Positions 1 to 8,889 of a stretch of DNA of 63,840 nt are shown piece after piece (the first letter of the stretch is position 1; the number at the start of each line of letters is the position of its first letter). A model generated the notes under the pieces. It did no database searches, had not been told where the DNA came from, and saw only the letters and a list, made by a program, of their open reading frames with translations. The position numbers and the translations under genes are program-made. Source of the DNA: an uncultured Bacteroidales bacterium (GTDB taxonomy: Bacteria > Bacteroidota > Bacteroidia > Bacteroidales > Paludibacteraceae); assembly GCA_900316995.1 (NCBI GenBank), contig ONEZ01000021.1:1-63840 (forward strand), given 5' to 3'.

Positions 1-78
1 ATACGGGATTTCCACCCGTTCTGGCCGGCCGTCTTCTCCACGACGGAACCTAACCTTTGTTTTGACTACTTTTTGCAT
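1..78 (-). CDS. 5' end of an unidentified gene, cut by window edge
   Basis: On the minus strand an ATG at 76-78 opens a frame that runs to the window edge without a stop and encodes 26 residues beginning MQKVVKTKVRFRRG. The peptide is basic, with an arginine/lysine-rich N-terminus such as is seen in DNA-binding arms of recombinases, but it is too short to assign. An 8-bp inverted repeat lies immediately upstream, where the promoter or ribosome binding region should be. I do not recognise the family. Confidence 0.45.
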   Translation of the reverse strand, partial: MQKVVKTKVRFRRGEDGRPERVEIPY

Positions 79-81
79 TTT

Positions 82-109
82 CACTATACTTTTTTATTCC
101 CGTATAGTG
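82..109. promoter_or_regulatory. Inverted repeat upstream of the first gene
   Basis: CACTATAC (82-89) and GTATAGTG (102-109) form a perfect 8-bp inverted repeat with a 12-base spacer. It lies just upstream of the ATG at 78 on the minus strand. It could be an operator, or a hairpin at the 5' end of the mRNA. The function is inferred from position only. Confidence 0.4.
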
Positions 110-172
110 TCAACTTTTTTCAGGTTAAGTCAATGTCCTGTACCAGTTTGAGGATGTTCAGCAATCTCTTGC

Positions 173-490
173 TTAGTCAATCATTTTAATTATTTTGGCG
201 GGGTTGCCGGCAACTATTCCGCCTCTTGACATCATAAGGCAGTCTGGCATAATCATCACGTTGTTACCTACCTTCACTTTGTCAAAGCAAACGCCCTTGA
301 GCGGAGCCTGAACGGCGCTGCTATCTCCAAATTCACCAAAAAGTTTTTTAGGTATTGAGTTATACTCATCGGTGTATGGCATTGTGTGGTTAAACTTAAA
401 AAGTAGTTGTGCCTGATGCACATAGAAGTCTCTTTCTTCTGGGGTTGTTTTTCTTGGATCTACTTTTGTAAAAATTTGCTCTGTTGTCAT
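173..490 (-). pseudogene. Sugar O-acetyltransferase with internal deletion
   Basis: The 105-residue product has the start and the end of a maltose/galactoside-type O-acetyltransferase (LacA/Maa family, usually about 190-200 residues). The N-terminal part contains FNHTMPYTDEYN and the first left-handed beta-helix turns (PLKGVCFDKVKVGNNVMI). The sequence then jumps from MSRGGI directly to the C-terminal VAGNPAKIIKMID. About 70-80 residues are missing, including the hexapeptide coils and the catalytic NxH region, while the reading frame is kept. Acetyl-CoA binding and catalysis should be lost, so I call it a pseudogene by in-frame deletion. A short new function cannot be excluded. It lies between the truncated first gene and the AbiE module. 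Confidence 0.75.
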
Positions 491-501
491 TGCTAAAAAT
501 T

Positions 502-1542
502 TTATTCAATATGCCTTATACAATCTTGCAACTCAGCCATCTTCTGCATCAGCTCTTTGAAATCTAGTGATTGCCCATATATGAAACTCACCTTCATCTC
601 GTTGTAGTCCGCCTCATAAGCAGACGTCAGTTCTTCACTTGGCACAATCTGAATATTGGCAGGTAGTTCCTTGTCGTAATCTACATAACCAACATGATAG
701 AACTTGCGACGATGCTCCACAATCTCATGATAGAGAGTTATATCACCGAGAGCCTTTGCAGCGTATGGGGTTTGCATCAGTTTCTCCAAGTCATAGAAAT
801 GACGTGTCATTCTGTGCGTCCTCGGTTTGTCTTTTTGGAACTCTTCACACAAGAGGAAAACTTTTTCCAAGAAAGTCCTGGCGGGACTGACGGTGCGGAT
901 TGTCTGGACAAGGTCGGAATCCACATCTTCATCCTTGAACGTTTGTTCTATAAGTGATGAAATTCTTCTCATCTCGTAAGGTTCGGACATTGACAACACG
1001 CTAATCTCTACTTTAACTGTTGGTATTGCGTATGCGGCTTGGCTATCGTAGAGTGAGGGGTACTGAACGTAAAGCACAGAGGGGTCTTTGTCATGTGGAA
1101 CCTTTCTTGGCTCGCCATTTTCATTGGATATGTCATTGTCTGTGAGAACTGTAACTTCAAGCCCCAATTCGGCAAGTTTGGCAGTTAGCTCGTCCTTAAA
1201 CTCACCAAACAGGAAGTCTTGCCCTTTCTCTCGAAGATTATGTATTTGTGTATTACTGGTACAACTTGCACAAGATAGTTGCTTGACGTTCAGAAAATAG
1301 TCACGACTCAATGCTAAGTCAATATCTTCACTGAATCGGTTGATGATGTCCCAGCCTTTACTGAGACTCGTACCACCTTTGAACAATAGATATTCTGATA
1401 CACTGGTGTGAAACAGGGCATACAACACTGCCGTTATCCACCAGTCCTTCTCGGCCGCAGCTTCATCAATTTGCCGTGCCTCAACTACACCTTGTATCAT
1501 CGCCTTTCGCTCGTCGAGCGAGAAATCTATCCATCTACTCAT
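502..1542 (-). CDS. AbiEii-type nucleotidyltransferase toxin
   Basis: The protein belongs to the AbiEii/AbiGii nucleotidyltransferase family, the toxin part of type IV toxin-antitoxin and abortive-infection modules. The diagnostic motif is near residue 55-75: FKGGTSLSKGWDIINRFSED, a GG(T/S)S loop followed by the DxD of the nucleotidyltransferase fold. Such toxins transfer nucleotides to RNA (tRNA in studied relatives). A longer frame starts at 1578, but the ATG at 1540-1542 forms an ATGA overlap with the stop of the upstream antitoxin gene, which is the usual coupled arrangement, so I chose it (346 residues). It is transcribed with and after the DUF6088/AbiEi gene. Confidence 0.85.
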   Translation of the reverse strand: MSRWIDFSLDERKAMIQGVVEARQIDEAAAEKDWWITAVLYALFHTSVSEYLLFKGGTSLSKGWDIINRFSEDIDLALSRDYFLNVKQLSCASCTSNTQIHNLREKGQDFLFGEFKDELTAKLAELGLEVTVLTDNDISNENGEPRKVPHDKDPSVLYVQYPSLYDSQAAYAIPTVKVEISVLSMSEPYEMRRISSLIEQTFKDEDVDSDLVQTIRTVSPARTFLEKVFLLCEEFQKDKPRTHRMTRHFYDLEKLMQTPYAAKALGDITLYHEIVEHRRKFYHVGYVDYDKELPANIQIVPSEELTSAYEADYNEMKVSFIYGQSLDFKELMQKMAELQDCIRHIE

Positions 1543-2138
1543 TGCTTTATTCCTTTCTTTATAATTTGTCGCATCCATACAGGAGCCAACAACAAATCAT
1601 ATTCTATGGTGTCAGTCTCAGGAGTTTCCGAGAACAATTGTCCAATCCTCGCTTCAACATCCTGAGTGATGTTATGCTCACCAATGTTGCGTAATGCCTG
1701 TACCAGTTCTGGCATCAAACGTCCTCGGAATGCAAAGTTCTTAGGTGCCCCATGCTTCAGAGTCACTGTTCTATTCCCTAATTTCAATTTTCGCCCAGAC
1801 CCAGTAGTTAGAAAAATAGTATTCATGGGTACTTGCGTTGAGAATCCTAAGCGATTAGCAGCAGTGGCTCCCGTAGGTATAACTTTTGCCTTATCTCGTT
1901 TAGCAATCTCTTTCACTAATTCGTAAGCTGAAGGGTAAAGGATGCCAAAACGTGTTTTACGTGCCTTGACATACACACCTTTGGCTATTCGTGTAATCAA
2001 TCCTTCTTTCTCAAAAATGGCGAGCAGTTTGGTGACGTACTCGACATCATACTGGGGAAAAGAAGAAACAAAGAATATCTCGCCGAACTTACTGCGAGTA
2101 ATCCTTTTTCTAATCTGTTGTACTACTGCATTCTCCAT
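1539..2138 (-). CDS. AbiEi-like antitoxin, DUF6088 family
   Basis: This 199-residue protein matches the DUF6088/AbiEi type of antitoxin: an N-terminal winged-helix segment (residues ~1-60, with YVTKLLAIFEKEGLITRI and then GVYVK) followed by the conserved GATAANRLGFSTQVP block and a C-terminal domain. It should neutralise the AbiEii enzyme encoded downstream and repress the operon by binding DNA. The frame stays open to 2207, but the ATG at 2136-2138 gives the normal family N-terminus and lies downstream of the predicted promoter and operator. The genes overlap by four bases. Confidence 0.8.
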   Translation of the reverse strand: MENAVVQQIRKRITRSKFGEIFFVSSFPQYDVEYVTKLLAIFEKEGLITRIAKGVYVKARKTRFGILYPSAYELVKEIAKRDKAKVIPTGATAANRLGFSTQVPMNTIFLTTGSGRKLKLGNRTVTLKHGAPKNFAFRGRLMPELVQALRNIGEHNITQDVEARIGQLFSETPETDTIEYDLLLAPVWMRQIIKKGIKQ

Positions 2139-2157
2139 TGATTTTGTATATAAATTA

Positions 2158-2196
2158 TGGTCGGAATGATAACAAATATTTCCGACCACAAAAATA
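2158..2196 (-). promoter_or_regulatory. AbiE promoter with palindromic operator
   Basis: On the minus strand TATTTTTG (2189-2196) fits the Bacteroidetes -7 consensus TAnnTTTG. Immediately downstream, TGGTCGGAA (2158-2166) and TTCCGACCA (2180-2188) form a perfect 9-bp inverted repeat that would cover the transcription start. Autoregulation of AbiE operons by AbiEi binding to inverted repeats is known, so this is the expected operator. Binding is inferred. Confidence 0.65.
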
Positions 2197-2265
2197 CAAA
2201 AAAACAATCAATTTATTGCACACTTGTGTGCTATTAATCTACGTAATCACTTTTCTACCGTTTAA

Positions 2266-2421
2266 GGTGCAAGTAATGTTTTCTTTGCATACTCTGTTTT
2301 TGCTTTCTGCAAGAAATACTCATCCCGTATAGCTAATGAACGCTATCTTATTTACTCCAAAGATTACTTTAGAGAAGAGTCTGTTAAGTATCTTCCTGTT
2401 TATATGGCTTATTTCCTGTAA
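2266..2421 (+). other. Orphan open stretch, possible gene 3' remnant
   Basis: Between the AbiE promoter and the 3' end of rlmD, one plus-strand frame is open for 51 codons after a stop at 2263-2265. It ends at TAA 2419-2421 with the peptide YFREESVKYLPVYMAYFL. There is no start codon or ribosome binding site. The residue composition looks protein-like, so it may be the tail of a deleted gene, but I recognise no family and chance is a fair alternative. Confidence 0.2.
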
Positions 2422-2436
2422 TTAATAGGGAACTGA

Positions 2437-3849
2437 TCACTTAAACTCATTCCTACATAGCTTCACCACGTTTTCTACGTGTTGCGTGTGAGGGAACATG
2501 TCAACGGGTTGGATGGCTATGACCTTGTAGGCGGGGTCAAGGAGCTGCAAGTCACGGGCCTGAGTGGCTGGATTGCAGCTTACATACACAATTCGCTCTG
2601 GAGCGGCAAAGAGTATGGTTTTGATAACATCTTCATGCATACCGGCGCGAGGCGGGTCTGTGATGATGACATCGGGGCGGCCATGCTCATTTATAAATTG
2701 CTGGTTCAGAATATCCTTCATATCGCCAGCGTAGAATAGGGTGTTGCTCAGCTTGTTAAGCTCAGCGTTAACTTTGGCGTCTTCAATAGCCTCTGGCACA
2801 TACTCTATACCAATCACCTTTTTACATCTGCCTGCCACAAAATTTGCTATGGTACCAGTGCCTGTGTAGAGGTCATATACAAGTTCGTCTCCTTTAAGGT
2901 CAGCAAACTCACGTGCCACCTTGTAAAGCTCGTATGCTTGCAGTGTATTGGTCTGGTAAAATGATTTCGGACCCACCTTGAACTGCAGGTTCTCCATGGT
3001 CTCAATCATGTAGTCCTTGCCACGGTAGATGTGAACCTCCTGGTCTGAGATGGTGTCGTTACACTTCTGGTTTACAATGTAGAGCAGCGATGTTATCTGA
3101 GGGAACTTCTCCGCCAGATGCTGCATAACAGCCTTTATTACAGTCTCTTCTGGTTGGGCAAACACCACAATAAGCATCCACTCGCCAGTGGTTACTGAGT
3201 TACGCACAATTATGTTACGCATTATGCCTTCACGTGTGCGCAGATTGTAGAATGATATGCCTTTCTCTTTGCAGAAACTGTAGAGTGTGTTCCTAATCTG
3301 GTTTGAAAGGTCATCCTGCAGGTAGCACTTATCAATATGCAGAACCTTGTCAAACATACCGGGGATGTGAAACCCAAGAGCCTCATGCTGTTTCTCCTCA
3401 TCAGGTAGGCTCATCTGCTCAGAGGTGAGCCACGCCTTATCAGAGAATGTGAATTCAAGTTTGTTACGGTAGAACTGTGTTTTGGCAGAGCCTAATATAG
3501 GGCTAATCTCAGGAAGCTCAATCTTGGCAAGCCTTGTAAGATTATCCCAAACTTGCTGCTGCTTGTATCTGATTTGCTCAGAGTAGGGCAGATTCTGCCA
3601 TTTGCAGCCTCCGCACACACCAAAATGCTGGCAGAACGGAACCTCCCTAACCTTAGAATACTCCTTAAAGCGTATGGCGCGCCCCTCTCCGTAGCTCTTT
3701 TTCTTTTTGGTGAGTTGGATATCCACCACATCACCAGGAACCGCGTAAGGCACAAACACCACCATATCATTAACGCGCGCCAAGGCTTTACCCTCAGCCG
3801 CCACGTCAGTGATAAGGACGTCTTCTAATATAGGATAGGGTTTCTTCAT
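2437..3849 (-). CDS. rlmD: 23S rRNA (uracil-5-)-methyltransferase RlmD/RumA type
   Basis: This SAM-dependent enzyme makes 5-methyluridine in 23S rRNA (U1939 in E. coli). It has an N-terminal TRAM domain (~1-60), the four iron-sulfur cysteines in CQHFGVCGGCKW (~70-82) plus a later Cys, a SAM site DLYTGTGTIA, the motif DPPRAGMHEDV, and the catalytic cysteine in YVSCNPATQARDL. The length of 470 residues is normal. The open frame extends upstream to 3897, but those 16 residues are encoded by tandem heptamer repeats. The family N-terminus begins at the ATG 3847-3849 (MKKPYPILEDV). It follows prs on the same strand after a 73-base repeat-filled gap. Confidence 0.93.
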   Translation of the reverse strand: MKKPYPILEDVLITDVAAEGKALARVNDMVVFVPYAVPGDVVDIQLTKKKKSYGEGRAIRFKEYSKVREVPFCQHFGVCGGCKWQNLPYSEQIRYKQQQVWDNLTRLAKIELPEISPILGSAKTQFYRNKLEFTFSDKAWLTSEQMSLPDEEKQHEALGFHIPGMFDKVLHIDKCYLQDDLSNQIRNTLYSFCKEKGISFYNLRTREGIMRNIIVRNSVTTGEWMLIVVFAQPEETVIKAVMQHLAEKFPQITSLLYIVNQKCNDTISDQEVHIYRGKDYMIETMENLQFKVGPKSFYQTNTLQAYELYKVAREFADLKGDELVYDLYTGTGTIANFVAGRCKKVIGIEYVPEAIEDAKVNAELNKLSNTLFYAGDMKDILNQQFINEHGRPDVIITDPPRAGMHEDVIKTILFAAPERIVYVSCNPATQARDLQLLDPAYKVIAIQPVDMFPHTQHVENVVKLCRNEFK

Positions 3850-3922
3850 TTGACAGTTGATAGTTGATAATTGATAGTTAAAAGCAATAACTTTCAATTT
3901 TCAACTTTCAATTTTCAATTAT
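3850..3922. repeat. R1 heptamer repeat run
   Basis: The gap between prs and rlmD is made almost entirely of degenerate 7-base units of the type TTGATAG/TTGACAG and TTTCAAT/TTTCAAC. The same units recur at 45591-45627, 47401-47428 and, shorter, at other intergenic sites in this window. Read in frame they give the peptide QLSTINCQ in front of rlmD, which explains the spurious N-terminal extension. Confidence 0.8.
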
Positions 3923-4870
3923 TTAGTGAGACTTAATCAAATAGCTATCAGAAATTGACTCATTGCGGTTAGCCTTTATAATGCTGTCTGCAATGAGGTC
4001 TGCTGCACTGATAATCTTAATCTTATCACTCTGCTTGCGTAGAGGAATAGAATCAGTGAAGTATATCTCTGTAAGCTTAGAGTCATTAATACGCTCTGTG
4101 GCTGGGTCAGAAAGCACTGCATGAGGTGCAAAAGCACGTACAGAGAGCGCACCCTGCTCAATGAAGAGGTTGGCAGCCTTGGTAATTGTACCAGCTGTAT
4201 CAACCATGTCATCAAGAATGATTACGTTCTTGCCCTGTACATCGCCTATGACTTTCATCTCAGAAACCACGTTTGCCTTAGCACGCTGCTTGTGGCAGAG
4301 TACAAGGTCAGTGCCAAGATATTTAGCATAGCTTGCTGCACGTTTTGAACCGCCCACGTCAGGCGATGCCATTACCAGATTGTCAAGTTTCATTGACTGG
4401 ATGTATGGCAGGAATATTGATGAAGAGTAGAGGTGATCTACTGGTACATCAAAGAATCCTTGAATCTGGTCTGCATGCAGGTCCATGGTTATAAGACGGT
4501 CAATACCGGCAGCACTTAGCAAGTCTGCAATAAGTTTTGCGCCTATAGATACACGTGGCTTGTCTTTACGGTCCTGACGTGCCCATCCAAAGTAGGGTAT
4601 TACAGGTATAATCTTACGCGCCGATGCACGCTTTGCAGCGTCAATCATAAGAAGAAGCTCAAGCAGGTTGTCAGCATTTGGGAATGTTGACTGAACCAGA
4701 TACACTTCACATCCGCGGATAGATTCCTCGTATGATACAACAAACTCGCCATCAGCAAAATACTGAATGTTCATTTCACCAAGAGGGCAGCCAATGTGCT
4801 TGCATATTTGCTCTGCCATGTAACGGGACTTGGTTCCCGAAAAAATCTTGAAAGGAGCTATTTGAGGCAT
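3923..4870 (-). CDS. prs: Ribose-phosphate pyrophosphokinase
   Basis: PRPP synthetase converts ribose 5-phosphate and ATP to PRPP for purine, pyrimidine, histidine and tryptophan synthesis. At 315 residues it is the usual length. It shows the ATP-binding/flexible-loop region PVIPYFGWARQDRKDK (~90-105), the motif DLHADQIQGFFD (~130-142), and the PRPP-binding loop VIILDDMVDTAGT (~215-228). It lies downstream of glyA with a 103-base gap holding an R2 palindrome, and upstream of rlmD. Confidence 0.96.
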   Translation of the reverse strand: MPQIAPFKIFSGTKSRYMAEQICKHIGCPLGEMNIQYFADGEFVVSYEESIRGCEVYLVQSTFPNADNLLELLLMIDAAKRASARKIIPVIPYFGWARQDRKDKPRVSIGAKLIADLLSAAGIDRLITMDLHADQIQGFFDVPVDHLYSSSIFLPYIQSMKLDNLVMASPDVGGSKRAASYAKYLGTDLVLCHKQRAKANVVSEMKVIGDVQGKNVIILDDMVDTAGTITKAANLFIEQGALSVRAFAPHAVLSDPATERINDSKLTEIYFTDSIPLRKQSDKIKIISAADLIADSIIKANRNESISDSYLIKSH

Positions 4871-4896
4871 TTTTTTAATTGAAATTTGAGAGTTAA

Positions 4897-4966
4897 CGTC
4901 ATTCTGAGCGTAGCGAAGAATCTCAAAATGGTTATGAGATGCTTCGGCAAAGCCTCAGCATGACGT
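4897..4966. repeat. R2 palindromic element, copy 1
   Basis: This 70-base imperfect palindrome begins CGTCATTCTGAG and ends CTCAGCATGACG, with internal short hairpins (GAATCTC/GAGAT). It is one of a family of intergenic elements with the conserved ends CGTCATNCTGAG and CTCAGNATGACG. It lies between glyA and prs, where it may act as an mRNA-stabilising or attenuating hairpin. Other copies: 11148-11242, 11997-12066, 19559-19636, 56970-57058, and a half copy inside ugd. Confidence 0.85.
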
Positions 4967-4973
4967 GGTAATT

Positions 4974-6254
4974 TTAATAAGCAAACAAAGGATAAGCCTT
5001 CATGGTCTCATTTACGCGTGCGCGCACCTTAGCTATAACTGCTTCATCTTCTGGAGCGTTTAGCACCTCTTCAATCATCTCTGCTATCTGTACCATAAGG
5101 TCTTCTTTAGCACCACGGGTTGTGATGGCTGGTGTGCCAAGACGGATACCTGATGTCTGGAATGCTGAACGGGAGTCAAATGGAACCATGTTCTTATTAA
5201 CCGTAATATCAGCAGCCACAAGTGCCTTCTCAGCCACTTTACCTGTAAGGTCTGGATATTTTGTGCGCAGGTCAACCAGCATAGAGTGGTTGTCTGTACC
5301 GCCAGATATAATCTTAAAGCCACGCTTGATAAGCTCTTCTGCAAGACGTGCAGCGTTTTTCTGAACCTGTTTCTGGTACTCTTTGTACTCTGGTTGCAGG
5401 CACTCTCCAAATGCTACGGCCTTGGCTGCAATAACATGCTCAAGCGGACCGCCCTGAATACCAGGGAATACAGCTGAGTCAAGGCATGCAGACATCATCT
5501 TAACCTCTCCCTTAGGAGTCTTAACGCCCTTAGGGTTAGGGAAGTCACCACGCATCATAATGATACCGCCACGTGGCCCGCGCAGTGTCTTGTGGGTTGT
5601 AGATGTTACAATGTGAGCGTACTCAAGTGGGTTGTTAAGAAGGCCTGCAGCAATAAGACCTGCTGGGTGAGCCATATCCACCATAAGAATAGCGCCAACC
5701 TTATCTGCTATCTCACGCATACGCTTGTAGTCCCACTCACGTGAATATGCTGAACCACCGCCAATAATCATTTTTGGTTTCTCACGCAGTGCTATCTCTT
5801 CCATCTGGTCATAATCCACACGTCCAGTCTCCTCATTAAGGTTATACTCGCATGGAGTGTATATTATACCTGATGTATTTACAAGTGAGCCGTGTGAAAG
5901 GTGACCACCGTGTGCAAGGTTAAGACCCATGAACTTGTCGCCAGGGTTCAGAACTGCAAGGAATACAGCTGCGTTTGCCTGTGCGCCAGAGTGGGGCTGT
6001 ACGTTTGCCCATGTAGCACCAAAAATCTCTTTCAAGCGGTCAATGGCAAGCTGCTCGCTTTCATCAACTACTTGGCAACCACCATAGTAACGCTTGCCAG
6101 GATACCCTTCAGCGTACTTGTTTGTGAGGCATGAACCCATAGCTTCCATAACCTGGTCGCTAACAAAGTTCTCAGATGCAATCAGCTCAATACCTTTAAG
6201 CTGACGTTCCCTTTCACGGGCGATGATGTCAAAAATAACGTTGTCGCGTTTCAT
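4974..6254 (-). CDS. glyA: Serine hydroxymethyltransferase
   Basis: This PLP enzyme interconverts serine and glycine and feeds one-carbon units to tetrahydrofolate. The 426-residue length is typical. It carries the N-terminal [10 protein letters not shown] motif, [13 protein letters not shown] (~48-60), the PLP-contacting [13 protein letters not shown], and the PLP lysine in [13 protein letters not shown]. It begins 22 bases after ftsK ends on the same strand, so the two are probably co-transcribed, with prs and rlmD perhaps in the same message. Confidence 0.97.
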   Translation of the reverse strand: MKRDNVIFDIIARERERQLKGIELIASENFVSDQVMEAMGSCLTNKYAEGYPGKRYYGGCQVVDESEQLAIDRLKEIFGATWANVQPHSGAQANAAVFLAVLNPGDKFMGLNLAHGGHLSHGSLVNTSGIIYTPCEYNLNEETGRVDYDQMEEIALREKPKMIIGGGSAYSREWDYKRMREIADKVGAILMVDMAHPAGLIAAGLLNNPLEYAHIVTSTTHKTLRGPRGGIIMMRGDFPNPKGVKTPKGEVKMMSACLDSAVFPGIQGGPLEHVIAAKAVAFGECLQPEYKEYQKQVQKNAARLAEELIKRGFKIISGGTDNHSMLVDLRTKYPDLTGKVAEKALVAADITVNKNMVPFDSRSAFQTSGIRLGTPAITTRGAKEDLMVQIAEMIEEVLNAPEDEAVIAKVRARVNETMKAYPLFAY

Positions 6255-6276
6255 AATATAAATAATATAGTGTGTA

Positions 6277-8811
6277 TTATAAATTGTTTATTAGATTCTC
6301 TAAGTCAAATTCTGTGGCCACATAGATGTCTCTCTTCTTGCTCCCCTTGGCAGGGCCTACAATGCCTGCAGCCTCCAGCTGGTCCATAAGGCGTCCTGCA
6401 CGGTTAAATCCAATGCTGAACTTACGCTGAATCATACTGGTTGAAGCGTCTTGGTTAAGCACTATCATACGCGCCGCCTCTGCAAAGAACGGGTCACGGT
6501 CTTTATTAAGATCCACACCTTTCATGTTAGTATCTCCGCCATTATCTGAATATTCAATCTCAGGCAGGGCATACACATCGGGGTAGCCTTGCTGGTTCAT
6601 AATGAATTTGCAAACATTCTCCACCTCTGGTGTGTCAACAAAAGCACATTGTACACGGGTAATCTCACTGCCTGTGAGGAACAGCATATCACCACGGCCT
6701 ATAAGCTGGTTGGCGCCTGTTGTATCAAGAATGGTGCGTGAGTCAATCTGCGATGCCACCTTAAATGCCATACGTGCAGGGAAGTTAGCCTTTATCAGAC
6801 CTGTAACCACATTTGCTGACGGACGCTGTGTGGCTATAACCATGTGGATACCAGCTGCACGTGCCACAGCCGCAATACGGGCTATAGGGGTCTCAACCTC
6901 TTTGCCTGCGGTAATGATAAGGTCGCCGTACTCATCTATGATTACAACCATGTAGGGTAGGTAGCGGTGTCCGTGCTCCGGGTTCAGCTCACGGCGCACA
7001 AACTTGGCGTTGTACTCCTTAATATTACGCACGTGTGCTTTCTTAAGCAGGTCATTACGGTCATCCATCTCCTTGCACACAGACTGTAGGGTGTGAATCA
7101 CCTTATCCACATCTGTAATAACGGCATCGTCATTTTCAGAGAGCTTTGCAAGGAAGTGCTTGTCTATGTCACTATAGATGCTGAACTCTGTTTTCTTAGG
7201 GTCAACAAGTACTATTTTAAGCTGCGACGGGTGCTTTTTGTAAAGCAAAGATGTTATAATCGCATTGAGTCCAACGGACTTTCCTTGTCCTGTGGCACCT
7301 GCCACAAGAAGGTGAGGCAGTTTGCAGAGATCCACCATAAACACCTCATCAGTAATGGTCTTTCCAAGTGCTATTGGAAGGTCAAAAGTGGTCTCCTGGA
7401 ATTTCTTGGATGCCAGAACAGATTGCATAGAAACCGTTTGGGCGTTCTTGTTTGGCACCTCTATACCTATGGTTCCCTTACCTGGCATAGGGGCTATGAT
7501 ACGTATTCCTTTGGCTGCTATGCTCATGGCAATGTCATCTCCAAGGTTCCTAATCTTAGAAATCTTGGTGCCTTCAACCGGCACTATCTCATAAAGGGTG
7601 ATGGTAGGGCCAATGGTTGCCTTTATATCCTTAATAAATACGTGGTAGCTCTTGAGAGCCTCTATAATGCGGTTCTTGTTCTTTTCCTGCTCATCTGCGT
7701 CAATAGACACCACCTTGCCGTAATCCTTAAGCAAATCGTATGTTGGAAGTTTGTAGTGGGGCAGTTCAAGTGTGGGGTCATACTCGCCGTACTTCTCCAC
7801 AAGGCTCATGCTGGTGTTTTGCTCAACCATTTCTGATTCTGAGTCCTTTGCCACCTCTGCCACAAATTCAACCTTCTCATCTGTGCTTGTACCTTCAGCG
7901 TCATCAGGGTCTTCAAGGTCAGGGTGTACGCCTACAACCGGCGCTGTAACTTCTGTTGTATATGGTGTTTCTGGATTCTCTGGATTAGGATTTTCTGAAT
8001 CAGTTTGCTTCCCATCATCTGTAATCTCCACCTCTGTAATTATTAGGTCAGGATTCTCTGCATCTATGTTCTCAACGTCAGTGTTTTCAGCATCGGTGTT
8101 TTCAGTATTGGCGTTCTCCACCTCCGGATTCTCCACCTCAGGTTTGTCCGCTTCATTCTCGTCGCTCTTTTTCCAGTTGCTAATGTTAAGCCATGACTGT
8201 ACCTTGGGTACGAACGATGCAAACATTAGTGCGCAGAAAATTATCATGCTCACTGCCAGTATGATAGACAGGCCTATTGGTCCTACCGCCAAGTTCAGGT
8301 AGTTAGCGGCTATGATGCCGTGCAAACCGCCCGGGATAATAAAATCAAGGACAGATGACGTGGGCAGTACAGCGCCTAAAAGCACTGATGTCCAAATCAT
8401 TATAAAGAAACAGAATATAAAGTGCCTTAGAAGGGAGTATTTGGTGTCAGGGTTGCAGAGGCGGTGCCCAACTGATAGCAGAAACAGGGAAACGAGTATT
8501 GACGGTATGCCAAACCAGTTGTTTATCATTGCGTTAGCAATGTTTGCTCCAAGTGCGCTACATACATTTGAGAAGTGGCGTGTCTCCTCCTGTAGAGTGC
8601 TCATATCCTTCATAAGCAGGTTGTAGTCCTCTCTTCCGCTTAGAAGGAATGATATTTCTGATACAAAAATGAATAAGCCTATAGAGAAAAATATAACACC
8701 TGTAATGAATCTTACAGTTTCATCTGTGCAGAACGCCTTAACCTTCTCAAGAAAACTCTTGGATGGCTCCGCTGATGCAGTTTTAGAAGCTGATTTATTG
8801 TTCTTTGGCAT
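6277..8811 (-). CDS. ftsK: DNA translocase FtsK/SpoIIIE
   Basis: FtsK pumps DNA through the closing septum and aids chromosome dimer resolution. The 844-residue protein has four N-terminal membrane segments within residues ~30-200, then a low-complexity acidic linker (~215-330) built of repeated ENTDAENTD-like units. The motor follows, with Walker [11 protein letters not shown] and Walker [12 protein letters not shown], and a C-terminal gamma winged helix ([19 protein letters not shown]). The frame is open to 8844. I chose the ATG at 8809-8811 (MPKNNKS) because the predicted -7 box at 8854-8861 would leave almost no leader for the earlier ATG. The linker repeat is slightly unusual but linkers are poorly conserved. 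Confidence 0.94.
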   Translation of the reverse strand: MPKNNKSASKTASAEPSKSFLEKVKAFCTDETVRFITGVIFFSIGLFIFVSEISFLLSGREDYNLLMKDMSTLQEETRHFSNVCSALGANIANAMINNWFGIPSILVSLFLLSVGHRLCNPDTKYSLLRHFIFCFFIMIWTSVLLGAVLPTSSVLDFIIPGGLHGIIAANYLNLAVGPIGLSIILAVSMIIFCALMFASFVPKVQSWLNISNWKKSDENEADKPEVENPEVENANTENTDAENTDVENIDAENPDLIITEVEITDDGKQTDSENPNPENPETPYTTEVTAPVVGVHPDLEDPDDAEGTSTDEKVEFVAEVAKDSESEMVEQNTSMSLVEKYGEYDPTLELPHYKLPTYDLLKDYGKVVSIDADEQEKNKNRIIEALKSYHVFIKDIKATIGPTITLYEIVPVEGTKISKIRNLGDDIAMSIAAKGIRIIAPMPGKGTIGIEVPNKNAQTVSMQSVLASKKFQETTFDLPIALGKTITDEVFMVDLCKLPHLLVAGATGQGKSVGLNAIITSLLYKKHPSQLKIVLVDPKKTEFSIYSDIDKHFLAKLSENDDAVITDVDKVIHTLQSVCKEMDDRNDLLKKAHVRNIKEYNAKFVRRELNPEHGHRYLPYMVVIIDEYGDLIITAGKEVETPIARIAAVARAAGIHMVIATQRPSANVVTGLIKANFPARMAFKVASQIDSRTILDTTGANQLIGRGDMLFLTGSEITRVQCAFVDTPEVENVCKFIMNQQGYPDVYALPEIEYSDNGGDTNMKGVDLNKDRDPFFAEAARMIVLNQDASTSMIQRKFSIGFNRAGRLMDQLEAAGIVGPAKGSKKRDIYVATEFDLENLINNL

Positions 8812-8853
8812 TATACTGTGATAAGTGGGGCTTTTTTCCCTCAAAATTTAGTG

Positions 8854-8861
8854 CAAAGGTA
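8854..8861 (-). promoter_or_regulatory. ftsK promoter -7 box
   Basis: TACCTTTG on the minus strand matches TAnnTTTG. A TTG lies 18 bases further upstream (in TTTTGCGGAGG). Transcription would start near 8849, giving a leader of about 38 bases to the chosen start at 8811. Confidence 0.6.
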
Positions 8862-8889
8862 GTGAAAAAAAATCCTCCGCAAAAGTTTT

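Noticed and set aside
3850-3897. A longer N-terminus for rlmD starting at 3897
   Set aside because: The extra codons are R1 heptamers; family alignment begins at 3849.
3850-3922. Regular short repeats that could suggest a CRISPR array
   Set aside because: Units are 7-8 bases without spacers of constant length, and no cas genes are present.
7093-7836. A 247-codon plus-strand frame inside ftsK
   Set aside because: Antisense to a well-conserved motor domain, with no start signals and no protein-like motifs.
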